A DNA stretch of 64,000 bases from Erysipelotrichaceae bacterium (GTDB lineage Bacteria; Bacillota_I; Bacilli_A; Erysipelotrichales; Erysipelotrichaceae): assembly GCA_017539025.1 (NCBI GenBank), contig JAFYHT010000070.1:1-64000 (forward strand), read 5' to 3'. Every line of letters begins with the position of its first letter. Within the stretch, counting starts at the first letter, position 1. A program made the translations under genes and the position numbers. Under the pieces are notes generated by a model that was not told the DNA's origin, searched no databases, and worked only from the letters and a program-made list of their open reading frames with translations. This document shows positions 27,832-35,565 of the stretch, in pieces.

Positions 27832-28278
27832 ATGATGGATAAATTACCGCCGATCGAAAAGATCTATGAAGCATACAGCGCGATCGCTGACGGAAGAGTT
27901 ACTTTGAAAGATGGATCTGCTGAGGTGTTTTCTTCTGACAGGAAGAAATCTTACACAGTCTCTTTTGATGGTGATGTCTATTCTTCCAATGACAATTCCA
28001 CCTACTGGCAAGGCTATGCCGGATATCCGGTGATCGCTGTTTTGTTTATGCAGGGAAGGCTGTCTTTCAATAAAGAAACTGCAGACTTATTTAAGGATAT
28101 TAACTGGAATTCATTGAACAAGGAATATAAGCGTGATTACCGTGCGGCTGTACATTCAGTCATAGAAGAAAGAGGGCTTGAGAAAGAAAGCATTGAAGAA
28201 GAAACGAAGAAGATCTATGGGTCTTTGAAGGATCTTGATATCGTGATAAAAAGAGGAAAATTACGACCGCTTAAATAA
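27832..28278 (+). CDS. Conserved hypothetical protein
   Basis: The 148-residue product contains LPPIEKIYEAYSAIADGRV and SSNDNSTYWQGYAGYPVIAVLFMQG, a pattern I have seen in many Bacillota hypotheticals without a function. It appears soluble, beta-rich at first and helical at the end. I place the start at ATG 27832 (ATG 27835 also possible); the open frame upstream is the shadow of the DUF6440 gene. It probably shares the transcript of its neighbours. Confidence 0.7.
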   Translation: MMDKLPPIEKIYEAYSAIADGRVTLKDGSAEVFSSDRKKSYTVSFDGDVYSSNDNSTYWQGYAGYPVIAVLFMQGRLSFNKETADLFKDINWNSLNKEYKRDYRAAVHSVIEERGLEKESIEEETKKIYGSLKDLDIVIKRGKLRPLK

Positions 28279-28294
28279 TCGAAAGGATAGGAAG

Positions 28295-29737
28295 ATGATA
28301 CGTTGGGGAATACTGGGTGCCGGCAATATCGCAAAAAGATTTGCGCAAAGCCTGGGTAATGAAAAAAGAAGTGAACTATATGCGATTGCTTTACGAAGCA
28401 GAGAGAAAGCAAAACTTTTTGAAGAGGAGTTCGGTGTTGAAAAAGTCTATCTGGATTTCGATGAATTTCTAAGTGACGAAAAGATCGATGCCATTTATCT
28501 TTCTTTGCCTCATGGCTTGCATAAGGAGTGGGCGATCAAGGCACTGAAGAAGGGAAAGGCTGTTCTTTGCGAAAAACCGGCTGTTTTGAATGCAAAAGAG
28601 ATGGAAGAGATAGCGGAAGTCTCCAGAGAAGAAAAAATACTGTTCATGGAGGCGATGAAAGCCAGGTTCACTCCGATGCATGACGAGATCAGGAAGATCA
28701 TTGATTCAGGAGAGATCGGAGAAATAAGGCAGATCGATACCCAGATCTGTTTTGCCTTGCCTGAAGAATATGAAGGAAAGACCTACCACACACAGCCCGG
28801 ACAGGGTGGTTGTCTTCTGGACAGCGGTACCTATTGTGCATCCTGGTTAACAGAATACATGGATCAGGATATCTTCTTGGATCACATCTATGCGACTGTA
28901 AAGAATGAAACCGATCGCTATGTCGATGCCTATCTGAGCGATGGAGAAATTCAAGGTCGAATGGAAGTGGCGTTCGATCGAAACAAGCCAAGAGATGCGA
29001 TGATCTATGGAGACAAGGGTTCGATCTATATCCATGATCTGCATCGCTGCACAAAGATCGATATCACAAAGGATGGGATAGTCAGTACAAAAGAAATTCC
29101 TTACATCAATGATGATTTTTATGGTGAAATCTCTCATTTTGTCGATCTGTTGGAAAATGGGAAAACAGAAAGTGATGTGATGTCCCTGGATGATTCTTTG
29201 AAATGTGCAAAGCTTCTGGATACCATCAGAAGAGGTTTCAGTGAATACGACGAAAATGATCTGAAGATACTGGAGGAACACGAAAGGATCTTACAGTATG
29301 ATTCATTTGCTTCAAAGGATGCACTGGCTTTAGGAAATAAGCTGGTAGAGCTATGTTCGCAATACGACAACGAACTGGCGATACAGATCGAAAGGCTATC
29401 CGATCATCTCGTTATTTTCCAATATGTCATGGATCACAAATCAGAAAGGAATTTTGGCTTTATCAGAATGAAAGAAAAAGCTGCGCAGTTATCAGGCCAC
29501 AGCTCGATGTATCAGGGGATCCTGGAAAAGGTAAGCGGGATAAAAGATGAAAGATTCAGCTATCAGAACGGTTGTCTTGCGGTAGGCGGATCTTTCCCGA
29601 TCAGAGTCAATAATGAAACTGTCGGATATGTCAGTGTCAGTGGCTTGCATGAAGGAAAGGACTACGAGATCATCGTCAGAGCACTTTCTGAAGTATTGAA
29701 TAAAGAGATCCCTGTTTTCAGGAAAGCGATGTTGTAG
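28295..29737 (+). CDS. Gfo/Idh/MocA oxidoreductase fused to a UPF0303 (heme-degrading-like) domain
   Basis: Residues 1-320 are a Gfo/Idh/MocA oxidoreductase: WGILGAGNIAKRF Rossmann loop, CEKPAVLNAKE and GGCLLDSGTY. Residues from about 323 to 480 match UPF0303/HbpS-like proteins: LEEHERILQYDSF, DALALGNKLVEL, GGSFPIRVN and VGYVSVSGLHEG. Both halves look complete and in frame, so this is a genuine fusion that could link a sugar dehydrogenase to a small-molecule or heme-binding domain. GAAAGGATAGG precedes the start and a terminator follows at 29773. Confidence 0.85.
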   Translation: MIRWGILGAGNIAKRFAQSLGNEKRSELYAIALRSREKAKLFEEEFGVEKVYLDFDEFLSDEKIDAIYLSLPHGLHKEWAIKALKKGKAVLCEKPAVLNAKEMEEIAEVSREEKILFMEAMKARFTPMHDEIRKIIDSGEIGEIRQIDTQICFALPEEYEGKTYHTQPGQGGCLLDSGTYCASWLTEYMDQDIFLDHIYATVKNETDRYVDAYLSDGEIQGRMEVAFDRNKPRDAMIYGDKGSIYIHDLHRCTKIDITKDGIVSTKEIPYINDDFYGEISHFVDLLENGKTESDVMSLDDSLKCAKLLDTIRRGFSEYDENDLKILEEHERILQYDSFASKDALALGNKLVELCSQYDNELAIQIERLSDHLVIFQYVMDHKSERNFGFIRMKEKAAQLSGHSSMYQGILEKVSGIKDERFSYQNGCLAVGGSFPIRVNNETVGYVSVSGLHEGKDYEIIVRALSEVLNKEIPVFRKAML

Positions 29738-29772
29738 CTACTGTTCCTCAATAATCGATATGAATTCGTCAT

Positions 29773-29797
29773 AGCTCCTCATTTTCAGGAGCTTTTT
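29773..29797 (+). terminator. Terminator after the oxidoreductase fusion
   Basis: AGCTCCT and AGGAGCT form a 7-bp stem, followed by TTTT. Confidence 0.75.
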
Positions 29798-29915
29798 ACA
29801 TGTTTTTTTCAAAAAATGTTAGGTATCGGCGATTTTTCTTAGAATAATGTAATAGAGACATTCTTCAGATACAAATAGGCTTTTTCCGATTGGGTATAAG
29901 CAACGATATAGCTTT

Positions 29916-29944
29916 TTGATAAATACACCCAATGGGTGTATAAT
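29916..29944 (+). promoter_or_regulatory. Consensus promoter with embedded operator for the AbiE-like pair
   Basis: TTGATA at 29916-29921, 17-base spacer, TATAAT at 29939-29944. The inverted repeat ATACACCC-AAT-GGGTGTAT occupies 29923-29941, between and into the -10 box, a classic position for autorepression by the helix-turn-helix protein encoded next. The start codon at 29952 lies only 8 bases after the -10 box, so the mRNA would be leaderless. Confidence 0.7.
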
Positions 29945-29951
29945 ATTAAAG

Positions 29952-30602
29952 ATGAATGTCAGAGAGATGAGAAAATTGCTTGGAGATACGCAAAGTGAAT
30001 TTTCGGAAAGATACGGAATTCCTTTTCGAACTATACAGAATTGGGAAAGCAAAACAAGAAAAGCGCCTGAGTATATTACTTATCTGCTTGAACAGAAGGT
30101 AAGAAGAGATCTTGTAAACAGAAAAACGTATTCTTTGCCTTTGCATGATCCTAAGAAGATAGATCTTCCAAGGAGAAAGGATTATATCGGTTCTTTTGCC
30201 TGGCTTAAAGCAATTCAGAACGAAATAAAGGAAAATCTCGTTTTTGCTTTGGATCAGGCCTTGATGTGTGAAGAAAGATTCTTAGGGCGTAATGATGAGC
30301 CGGTCATCTGGGTTTATGGAAATGATTCATTAATCAGATATAACGGTATAGCAATACTCGGGAACGAGATCAATTTATCTGATGTAAAAGAAGACGATGG
30401 CATTAAGTATACAAGTTTCAATAGAACAGTATACGATGCTTTGGCAAATGAACCGATATTGGATATGCAAGGCATTACAGAAGCTTTAAGTAATTACTAT
30501 TATTCCAATTCAGAAAGTTTTGAAGGAATATTTGTATGTCCTGAATATCACGAACTGTTTGAAAAGATCGCTGATGATGCGATTCATTATTATGATGAAT
30601 AA
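29952..30602 (+). CDS. Helix-turn-helix antitoxin-like protein next to an AbiEii gene
   Basis: The 216-residue product starts with an XRE-like domain (MREMRKLLGDTQSEFSERYGIPFRTIQNWESKTRKAP), followed by a segment of unknown fold (GIAILGNEINLSDV, FEGIFVCPEYHELFEKI). It lies 12 bases before a nucleotidyltransferase gene of the AbiEii family, which is the usual place of a cognate antitoxin, though it is not a classical AbiEi. Its promoter carries an operator palindrome. An upstream in-frame start at 29916 would lie inside the promoter. Confidence 0.72.
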   Translation: MNVREMRKLLGDTQSEFSERYGIPFRTIQNWESKTRKAPEYITYLLEQKVRRDLVNRKTYSLPLHDPKKIDLPRRKDYIGSFAWLKAIQNEIKENLVFALDQALMCEERFLGRNDEPVIWVYGNDSLIRYNGIAILGNEINLSDVKEDDGIKYTSFNRTVYDALANEPILDMQGITEALSNYYYSNSESFEGIFVCPEYHELFEKIADDAIHYYDE

Positions 30603-31343
30603 GAAAGAATTTATATGAAGATTTCAGCAGAAGAAGAGTTGATGTATAAAGTGATGAAAGCAATATATGAAAGCGGAATACCCGTCAGTTTTAAAGGTTC
30701 TATGGTATTAAAAGCCTTTCTTATGGAAGCGGGTTATTGTGAAGAAACCCGTCATACACAAGACATTGATGCGAATTGGTATTCAGACAACAATCCTACT
30801 GCTGAACAAATGGTTGAATCGTTACAGAGGGCGATTGATAATAGTGGGATCGATTTAGAAGTCTGCCTTTACAGAATGTAAGGTGAAAGACGATCTGCAG
30901 GGTTTGAGATGAAGGATAAAAAAACCGGTAAGATCCTTTTTACCATGGACATTGATGTCAATCGTCCCGCTCTTTCAACAAAGATATATGAAATTGAAAA
31001 CATTCGGTTTTCCGGAGCAACCATAACACAGATGATAGCAGACAAACTATCTGTATTATCCATAGATACAGTATTCAGAAGAATAAAGGATTTCATAGAT
31101 CTCTATTATATTTCTCAAGTATTCATATTTGATCCAGACGAAATCAGGCAAGTGATTGAAAACAACAGGAAAACGTTAAATGATTTTCATGGATTTGTAT
31201 TCAGAACTGAAGATTTAAGAAATTCGGGCGAGAATTCTCCCTCATTCATGTGGGAGATGAAAGCCTAATTTAGCTAACTATGTGTAATATCATAAAATAT
31301 GAAAAATAAAAGATTATATCTTTGATTATGATATACTATATGT

Positions 31344-31757
31344 ATGGATGACAGATATATTCATGACCGAACTTGCGTCTATAACATAAATTATCATTTG
31401 ATCTGGTGTACAAAGTACAGAAGAAAGGTTCTGTCTGAGGAGATATCAAACCGTCTGAGTGAACTCCTTACAGAAATCGGTAATGAAAAAGGCTTTTCTG
31501 TTGTTGAAGCCAGAGTGGGTGAAGAAGACCATGTCCATTGTTTTGTGTCTGCTCCTCCAAAACTATCCGTCACCGATATTGTCAGGTGGCTCAAAGGAAT
31601 ATCCGGAAGACATCTGCTTATGGAGTTTCCGGGTATATCTGAAAAACTATGGAAAGGTCATCTTTGGAACGGCTCTTATTTTTGTGAAACAATCGGATCA
31701 ACTTCCGAAGAAAACATCCTTGCTTATATAGAAAGGCAAAGCAGTGTACAGAGATGA
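31344..31757 (+). CDS. tnpA: TnpA, Y1 HUH transposase of IS200/IS605
   Basis: The 137-residue product is a full-length Y1 transposase. The metal-binding His63 and His65 lie in DHVHCFV and the nucleophilic Tyr128 in LAYIERQ. It acts as a dimer on single-stranded DNA, cutting at the left and right ends next to the subterminal hairpins. It overlaps tnpB by four bases (ATGA). All catalytic residues are kept, so it may be active. Confidence 0.93.
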   Translation: MDDRYIHDRTCVYNINYHLIWCTKYRRKVLSEEISNRLSELLTEIGNEKGFSVVEARVGEEDHVHCFVSAPPKLSVTDIVRWLKGISGRHLLMEFPGISEKLWKGHLWNGSYFCETIGSTSEENILAYIERQSSVQR

Positions 31758-32854
31758 ATATCGCCTATAAGTACAGGATATATCCGAACAAAGACCAGAT
31801 CGTTCTCATTGAGAAGACTTTTGGCTGCTGCCGCAAGGTATGGAATCTGATGTTAGGCGACAAGATCTCTTATTACGAAAAGACAGGAAAACAGTTACTT
31901 ACAACGCCCGCCAAATATAAGAGAGACTATCCTTTTCTGAAAGAGGCTGACTCTCTGGCTTTGGCCAATGTTCAGCTGAATCTTGAAAGAGCCTGTGACA
32001 ATTTCTTCAGAGACAGGAAGATCGGTTTTCCAAGATACAAATCAAAGAAGCATCCAAAGAAAAGCTATACCACCAATATGGTGAACGGCAATATCGTTCT
32101 TGATTTTGAAAACAAGACAATAAAGCTTCCCAAGCTGGGTCATATAAAAGCCGTGTATCACCGTTTTCCTGATAATGAGTGGAAAGTGAAATCGGTAACT
32201 GTTTCAAGAAACGCAATCAATCAGTATTATGTTTCAGTCCTGTTTGAATATGAAGCCAGTATAGATCCTGTCAAAGCAGATCAGAACAGCATCGTTCTCG
32301 GTCTGGATTATAAGTCCGATGGTCTTTATACCGATTCAGAAGGATACTGTGCCGGCATGCCTCATTATTACCTCAAAGCCCAGAAGAAGTCAGCCAGACA
32401 GCAGCGTAAGCTTTCTAAGAAAGTGCTCCACTCCAATAACTGGTATAAGCAGCAATACAAAGTCAACAAAACAGCCATCAAAGTGTCAAGGCAAAGAAGA
32501 GACTTCTTACATAAACAGTCTAAGAAGATAGCCAATTCCTACGATTTTGTTTCTGTGGAAGACATCGATATGAAAGCTTTATCTCAAAGTCTCAAACTGG
32601 GTAAAGCTACAATGGATAACGGTTATGGCATGTTTATCAATATGCTTTCCTATAAGCTTGAAGCCAAGGGCGGAAGGCTTATCAGAGTTGACAGGTTCTT
32701 TCCTTCTACACAATTATGTTCAAACTGCGGAAAGATAAAAAAGATACCGTTATCACAAAGAGTATACTCCTGCGGGTGTGGTATCTTTATAGATCGTGAC
32801 TATAACAGTGCGATCAACATAACCCATGAGGGTAAAAGACTGCTTCTGTCATAG
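31754..32854 (+). CDS. tnpB: TnpB, RNA-guided RuvC nuclease of IS605
   Basis: The 366-residue product has an N-terminal OrfB helix-turn-helix (YKYRIYPNKDQ), the RuvC residues Asp185 (GLDYKSDG), Glu269 (SVEDIDMKAL) and Asp347/Asp349 (DRDYNSAINI), and a zinc ribbon with Cys322, Cys325, Cys340 and Cys342. TnpB cuts DNA next to the TAM (here probably TTTAA) guided by an omega-RNA from the element's right end, which helps retain the element. Length and residues suggest an active nuclease. Confidence 0.93.
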   Translation: MNIAYKYRIYPNKDQIVLIEKTFGCCRKVWNLMLGDKISYYEKTGKQLLTTPAKYKRDYPFLKEADSLALANVQLNLERACDNFFRDRKIGFPRYKSKKHPKKSYTTNMVNGNIVLDFENKTIKLPKLGHIKAVYHRFPDNEWKVKSVTVSRNAINQYYVSVLFEYEASIDPVKADQNSIVLGLDYKSDGLYTDSEGYCAGMPHYYLKAQKKSARQQRKLSKKVLHSNNWYKQQYKVNKTAIKVSRQRRDFLHKQSKKIANSYDFVSVEDIDMKALSQSLKLGKATMDNGYGMFINMLSYKLEAKGGRLIRVDRFFPSTQLCSNCGKIKKIPLSQRVYSCGCGIFIDRDYNSAINITHEGKRLLLS

Positions 32855-32960
32855 GGCCGGGACGGCCCGAATATAAGCCTGTGGAGCCTATGTAAGACTT
32901 ACTCAGTAAGCAAAAGGCTGTGAAACAGGAAGCTCGGCCATTCATGGCCGGGTAGTTCAC
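32780..32960 (+). ncRNA. Omega-RNA scaffold overlapping the right end
   Basis: The 3' part of tnpB and the 106 bases after it form several hairpins (GGCCGGGACGGCC-type at 32853-32868 and CGGCCAT/ATGGCCG at 32935-32950) and end in GGTAGTTCAC, the typical 3' end of IS605 omega-RNA scaffolds. The guide would be the flank starting at 32961 (GACATGCATATGAAAG). The 5' boundary is a guess. Confidence 0.65.
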
Positions 32961-33077
32961 GACATGCATATGAAAGATTTCGTTTCTCGGGAGACGTACA
33001 TAAACCACCGTTTGATGAAGTTTATCAGACTGTGAAAGATTATGTAAAAAGCTTCATATAAAAAAATATAAATAGTA

Positions 33078-33106
33078 TTGACAGTCATATGAACCTCTGA
33101 TATAAT
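33078..33106 (+). promoter_or_regulatory. Perfect-consensus sigma-70 promoter of the flotillin gene
   Basis: TTGACA at 33078-33083, exactly 17 bases, TATAAT at 33101-33106. Transcription should start near 33113, right at the 5' strand of the riboswitch P1 stem. It lies 17 bases after the stop of the broken toxin gene. Confidence 0.85.
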
Positions 33107-33109
33107 CAA

Positions 33110-33217
33110 AGTAACTTGAGGGAGTAATCGGCCTGCAAAGGCAGAGAAGCCGTCAGCCGTTCATATGAACCGGCCATCTTTAATCGATGAGACTCATGTA
33201 TGAAACATGAGTTTTTT
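33110..33217 (+). promoter_or_regulatory. yybP-ykoY-like (manganese) riboswitch with terminator
   Basis: The leader has a P1 stem (ACTTGAG 33114-33120 with CTCATGT 33193-33199), GGAGTA directly after its 5' strand, and TGAGAC directly before its 3' strand, as in yybP-ykoY manganese aptamers. Between them lie two hairpins: CGGCCTGC/GCAG..GCCG (33130-33152) and GCCGTTCAT/ATGAAC-CGGC. The P1 3' strand also forms ACTCATGT-ATGAA-ACATGAGT-TTTTT (33192-33217), an intrinsic terminator. P1 and terminator exclude each other, so ligand binding would switch the gene on. I identified this by eye, not by covariance search. Confidence 0.68.
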
Positions 33218-33240
33218 ATTGGATAAAGGAGGAAAATACA

Positions 33241-34653
33241 ATGAATATCATGAAATTTCTGATACCCATGGTATCGCTGCTCTTATTTTTTCTGCTGCTC
33301 ATATGTGGCTATGTCAAAGCGTCTCCGGATGTAGCGATCATCATATCGGGCTTAAGGAAGACACCAAGAGTCCTGATCGGGCGTTCCGGGATCAAGATGC
33401 CTTTCTTGGAGAAAGTCGATCATCTCCATCTCGGACAGATCTCAGTCGATATCAAGACTGATACCTATATCCCGACAAATGATTTCATCAATGTGAAGGT
33501 CGATGCGATCGCCAAGGTCAGAGTTGATACTTCTGCAGAGGGGATGTTAAAAGCGGAAAGGAACTTCTTGAATAAAGAGCCGGATGAGATCGCTATGGAT
33601 CTGCAGGATTCTCTGCAGGGTAATATGAGAGAGATCATCGGCACATTAGATCTCAAGACGATCAATACCGACAGGGATTCTTTCTCAGATCAGGTCATGG
33701 CAAAGGCTTCCAAGGATATGGAGAAGCTGGGGATCGAGATCCTGTCCTGCAATATCCAGAATGTCATCGATGAAAACGGTCTGATCAATGATCTGGGTAT
33801 GGATAATACTTCCAAGATCAAGAAAGATGCGCAGATCGCCAAGGCTGAGGCCGACAGAGATGTCGCGATCGCCAAGGCAAAGGCAGATAAAGCTGCCAAT
33901 GATGCAAGAGTTGAAGCAGAGACTCAGATCGCCATGAGGAACAACGAACTGGCGATCAAACAGGCAGAACTGAAGCTGGAATCCGATAAGAAGCAGGCAA
34001 TGGCCGATGCGGCTTATGAGATCCAGAAGCAGGAACAGGAAAAAAGCATTCAGACGGCAACAATGAATGCACAGATCGCCAAGGCGGAAAGAGAGACGGA
34101 ACTCAAGATGAAGGAAGTCGAAGTCCGCCAGCACGAACTCTCCGCAACCGTTGAAAAAGAAGCCGATGCAAGGAAATATGCATCCGAGAAAGAAGCGGAA
34201 GCCAATCTGATCAGACTGCAGAAAGAAGCTGAGGCTAAGAAATACCTGGCTCAGATGGAGGCAGAGGCGATCGAAGCTAAGGGCAAGGCTGAAGCAGAAG
34301 CGATCAGACAGAAAGGTCTTGCGGAAGCGGAAGCAATGGAAAAGAAGGCAGAAGCTTATCAGAAATACAATGGCGCTGCCATGGCTGAGATGATGATCAA
34401 GATCATGCCTCAGCTTGCGGCTGAAATTGCAAAACCGATCTCATCGATCGATAAAGTGACGATCTATGACAGCGGAAACGGTGAAAGCGGTGTATCTCAG
34501 GTCTCAGGCAATATGCCGATCATCATGAAACAGGTCTTCGATACGATGTCAGAGGCTACAGGAGTGGATCTGAAGGAAATATTAAAGGCCAATACTTATG
34601 ATGCCAAGGTCACAAGGAATATCAATGTGACAGGGCTTGAGCAGAAAGAATAA
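33241..34653 (+). CDS. Flotillin-like SPFH/band 7 membrane protein
   Basis: The 470-residue product has an N-terminal membrane helix (about 8-25), an SPFH domain (residues 30-190; VKASPDVAIIISGLRK, IPTNDFINVKVDAIAKV) and a long Ala/Glu/Lys-rich coiled coil (about 190-380) of the flotillin type, ending in a hydrophilic tail. Flotillins (FloT) organise membrane microdomains and assist protein quality control. AAAGGAGGA precedes the ATG. Control by a putative manganese riboswitch is unusual for this family. No NfeD partner gene is next to it. Confidence 0.9.
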   Translation: MNIMKFLIPMVSLLLFFLLLICGYVKASPDVAIIISGLRKTPRVLIGRSGIKMPFLEKVDHLHLGQISVDIKTDTYIPTNDFINVKVDAIAKVRVDTSAEGMLKAERNFLNKEPDEIAMDLQDSLQGNMREIIGTLDLKTINTDRDSFSDQVMAKASKDMEKLGIEILSCNIQNVIDENGLINDLGMDNTSKIKKDAQIAKAEADRDVAIAKAKADKAANDARVEAETQIAMRNNELAIKQAELKLESDKKQAMADAAYEIQKQEQEKSIQTATMNAQIAKAERETELKMKEVEVRQHELSATVEKEADARKYASEKEAEANLIRLQKEAEAKKYLAQMEAEAIEAKGKAEAEAIRQKGLAEAEAMEKKAEAYQKYNGAAMAEMMIKIMPQLAAEIAKPISSIDKVTIYDSGNGESGVSQVSGNMPIIMKQVFDTMSEATGVDLKEILKANTYDAKVTRNINVTGLEQKE

Positions 34654-34658
34654 GACAG

Positions 34659-34691
34659 AATGACAGCTGAAGGAAATCTTCAGCTGTCATT
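34659..34691 (+). terminator. Terminator-like hairpin after the flotillin gene
   Basis: A perfect 14-bp stem (AATGACAGCTGAAG with CTTCAGCTGTCATT) with a five-base loop. The T-tract is weak (TAATATTT). Confidence 0.7.
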
Positions 34692-34695
34692 AATA

Positions 34696-34744
34696 TTTAA
34701 GTAAATATAGGCAAAAAGAAAAGAATTACCGATATTTACTTAAA
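34696..34744 (+). repeat. 13-bp perfect inverted repeat with 23-base spacer
   Basis: TTTAAGTAAATAT at 34696-34708 and ATATTTACTTAAA at 34732-34744. It lies about 100 bases upstream of the PHP gene, in the 186-base gap after the flotillin terminator. It could be a pair of half-sites for a regulator. Confidence 0.55.
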
Positions 34745-34839
34745 TTCTGAAAGAACATTTTTACAATATAGACAGAGATTGTTTTAAAAGAAAAGTGATG
34801 ATTAAATGGAATCAGATAGATGAATAAAGGGGAAAGCTT

Positions 34840-35556
34840 ATGAAAAACAGACTGATCCTGGATATCCATACCCATACGATCGTTTCCGGACATGCGTATG
34901 GAACGGTGAGAGAAAACGCATTGGCCGCAAGTGAAAAAGGTCTTGTGGGTTTGGGTTTGAGTGAACATGCCCCGGGCATTCCCGGAACATGTGAGCCGAT
35001 CTATTTTTCCAATATGAAGGCGATTCCGAGAAACCTTTATGGTGTCAATATCTACTATGGCGTAGAAAACAACATCCTGAATGACGGGACGATGTCTTTA
35101 AGCGATCGCATCCTGCAGAGACTGGATTACTGTATCGCCGGAGTTCATGGATTCACTTATGAGGATCAGGGAGTAGAGAAGAATACGGATGCCATGATCA
35201 GCTGTATGAAAAATCCTAAGACTTTCTTTGTGTCTCATCCCGATGACAGTTCTTTCGCTTTAGACTATGAAAGACTTGTGAAGGCAGCCAAGGAATATGG
35301 TGTTGCCCTGGAAGTCAACAACTCTTCTTTCACAAGCAGTTACAAGAGAGATGTTGAAAAGAATATCAGAACATATCTTGATCTATGCATGAAATACAGG
35401 ACGAATATCTATGTGGGTTCGGATGCCCATGATCCAAGTCAGATCGCCAGATTTGACAGGGCGATCGCTTTGCTGGATGAGGTCGGTTTTGATGAAGAAC
35501 TGATCATCAACAATTCGGAAGAAAAGTTCAGGAAGTTCATCAACTTCAAAGGATAG
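34840..35556 (+). CDS. PHP-domain phosphatase (YcdX-like)
   Basis: The 238-residue product has the PHP metal-binding motifs DIHTHT, LGLSEHAP, YYGVENN, HPDDSS and GSDAHD. The sequence around TIVSGHAYGTVRENALAASEKGL is typical of YcdX-type phosphatases, which use a trinuclear zinc site. It should hydrolyse phosphate esters in the cytoplasm. It is followed by the sensory-rhodopsin-transducer family gene after 9 bases, so they form an operon. Confidence 0.88.
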   Translation: MKNRLILDIHTHTIVSGHAYGTVRENALAASEKGLVGLGLSEHAPGIPGTCEPIYFSNMKAIPRNLYGVNIYYGVENNILNDGTMSLSDRILQRLDYCIAGVHGFTYEDQGVEKNTDAMISCMKNPKTFFVSHPDDSSFALDYERLVKAAKEYGVALEVNNSSFTSSYKRDVEKNIRTYLDLCMKYRTNIYVGSDAHDPSQIARFDRAIALLDEVGFDEELIINNSEEKFRKFINFKG

Positions 35557-35565
35557 GAGGAAAAT

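Larger units (their letters stand above)
31219..32960 (+). mobile_element. IS200/IS605-group insertion element, complete, 1742 bp
   Basis: The element holds tnpA and tnpB. The left end has a subterminal hairpin (CTCCC at 31237-31241 to GGGAG at 31252-31256) and the right end another (CGGCCAT at 32935-32941 with ATGGCCG at 32944-32950); both share the apex CATTCATG. The 5' flank is TTTAA at 31214-31218, the likely target and TAM, and the right end finishes TTCAC at 32956-32960. No target duplication is expected. The exact cut could shift by two bases because GA occurs on both sides. Confidence 0.88.
30615..33061 (+). pseudogene. AbiEii-family nucleotidyltransferase toxin, broken by a stop and an IS605 insertion
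   Basis: The frame starts at 30615: FKGSMVLKAFL and the TQDIDANW metal motif of AbiEii nucleotidyltransferases. TAA at 30879-30881 interrupts it, but the same frame goes on (GERRSAGFEMKDKKTGKILFTMDIDVNRP, MIADKLSVLS, RIKDFIDLYY). At 31218 it is cut by the insertion element. Joining 31218 to 32961 restores EDLRHAYERFRFS and a continuous C-terminus ending at 33061. So the toxin gene carries one nonsense codon plus one precise insertion. Type IV AbiE toxins act in phage abortive infection; this copy must be inactive, while its antitoxin-like partner is intact. Confidence 0.85.

Noticed and set aside
30879-30881. Selenocysteine, pyrrolysine or other recoding at the internal stop codons of the AbiEii and AlbA-type genes
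   Set aside because: The codons are TAA and TAG, no SECIS-like structure is evident and the AbiEii gene is also disrupted by an insertion, so simple gene decay is the better explanation.
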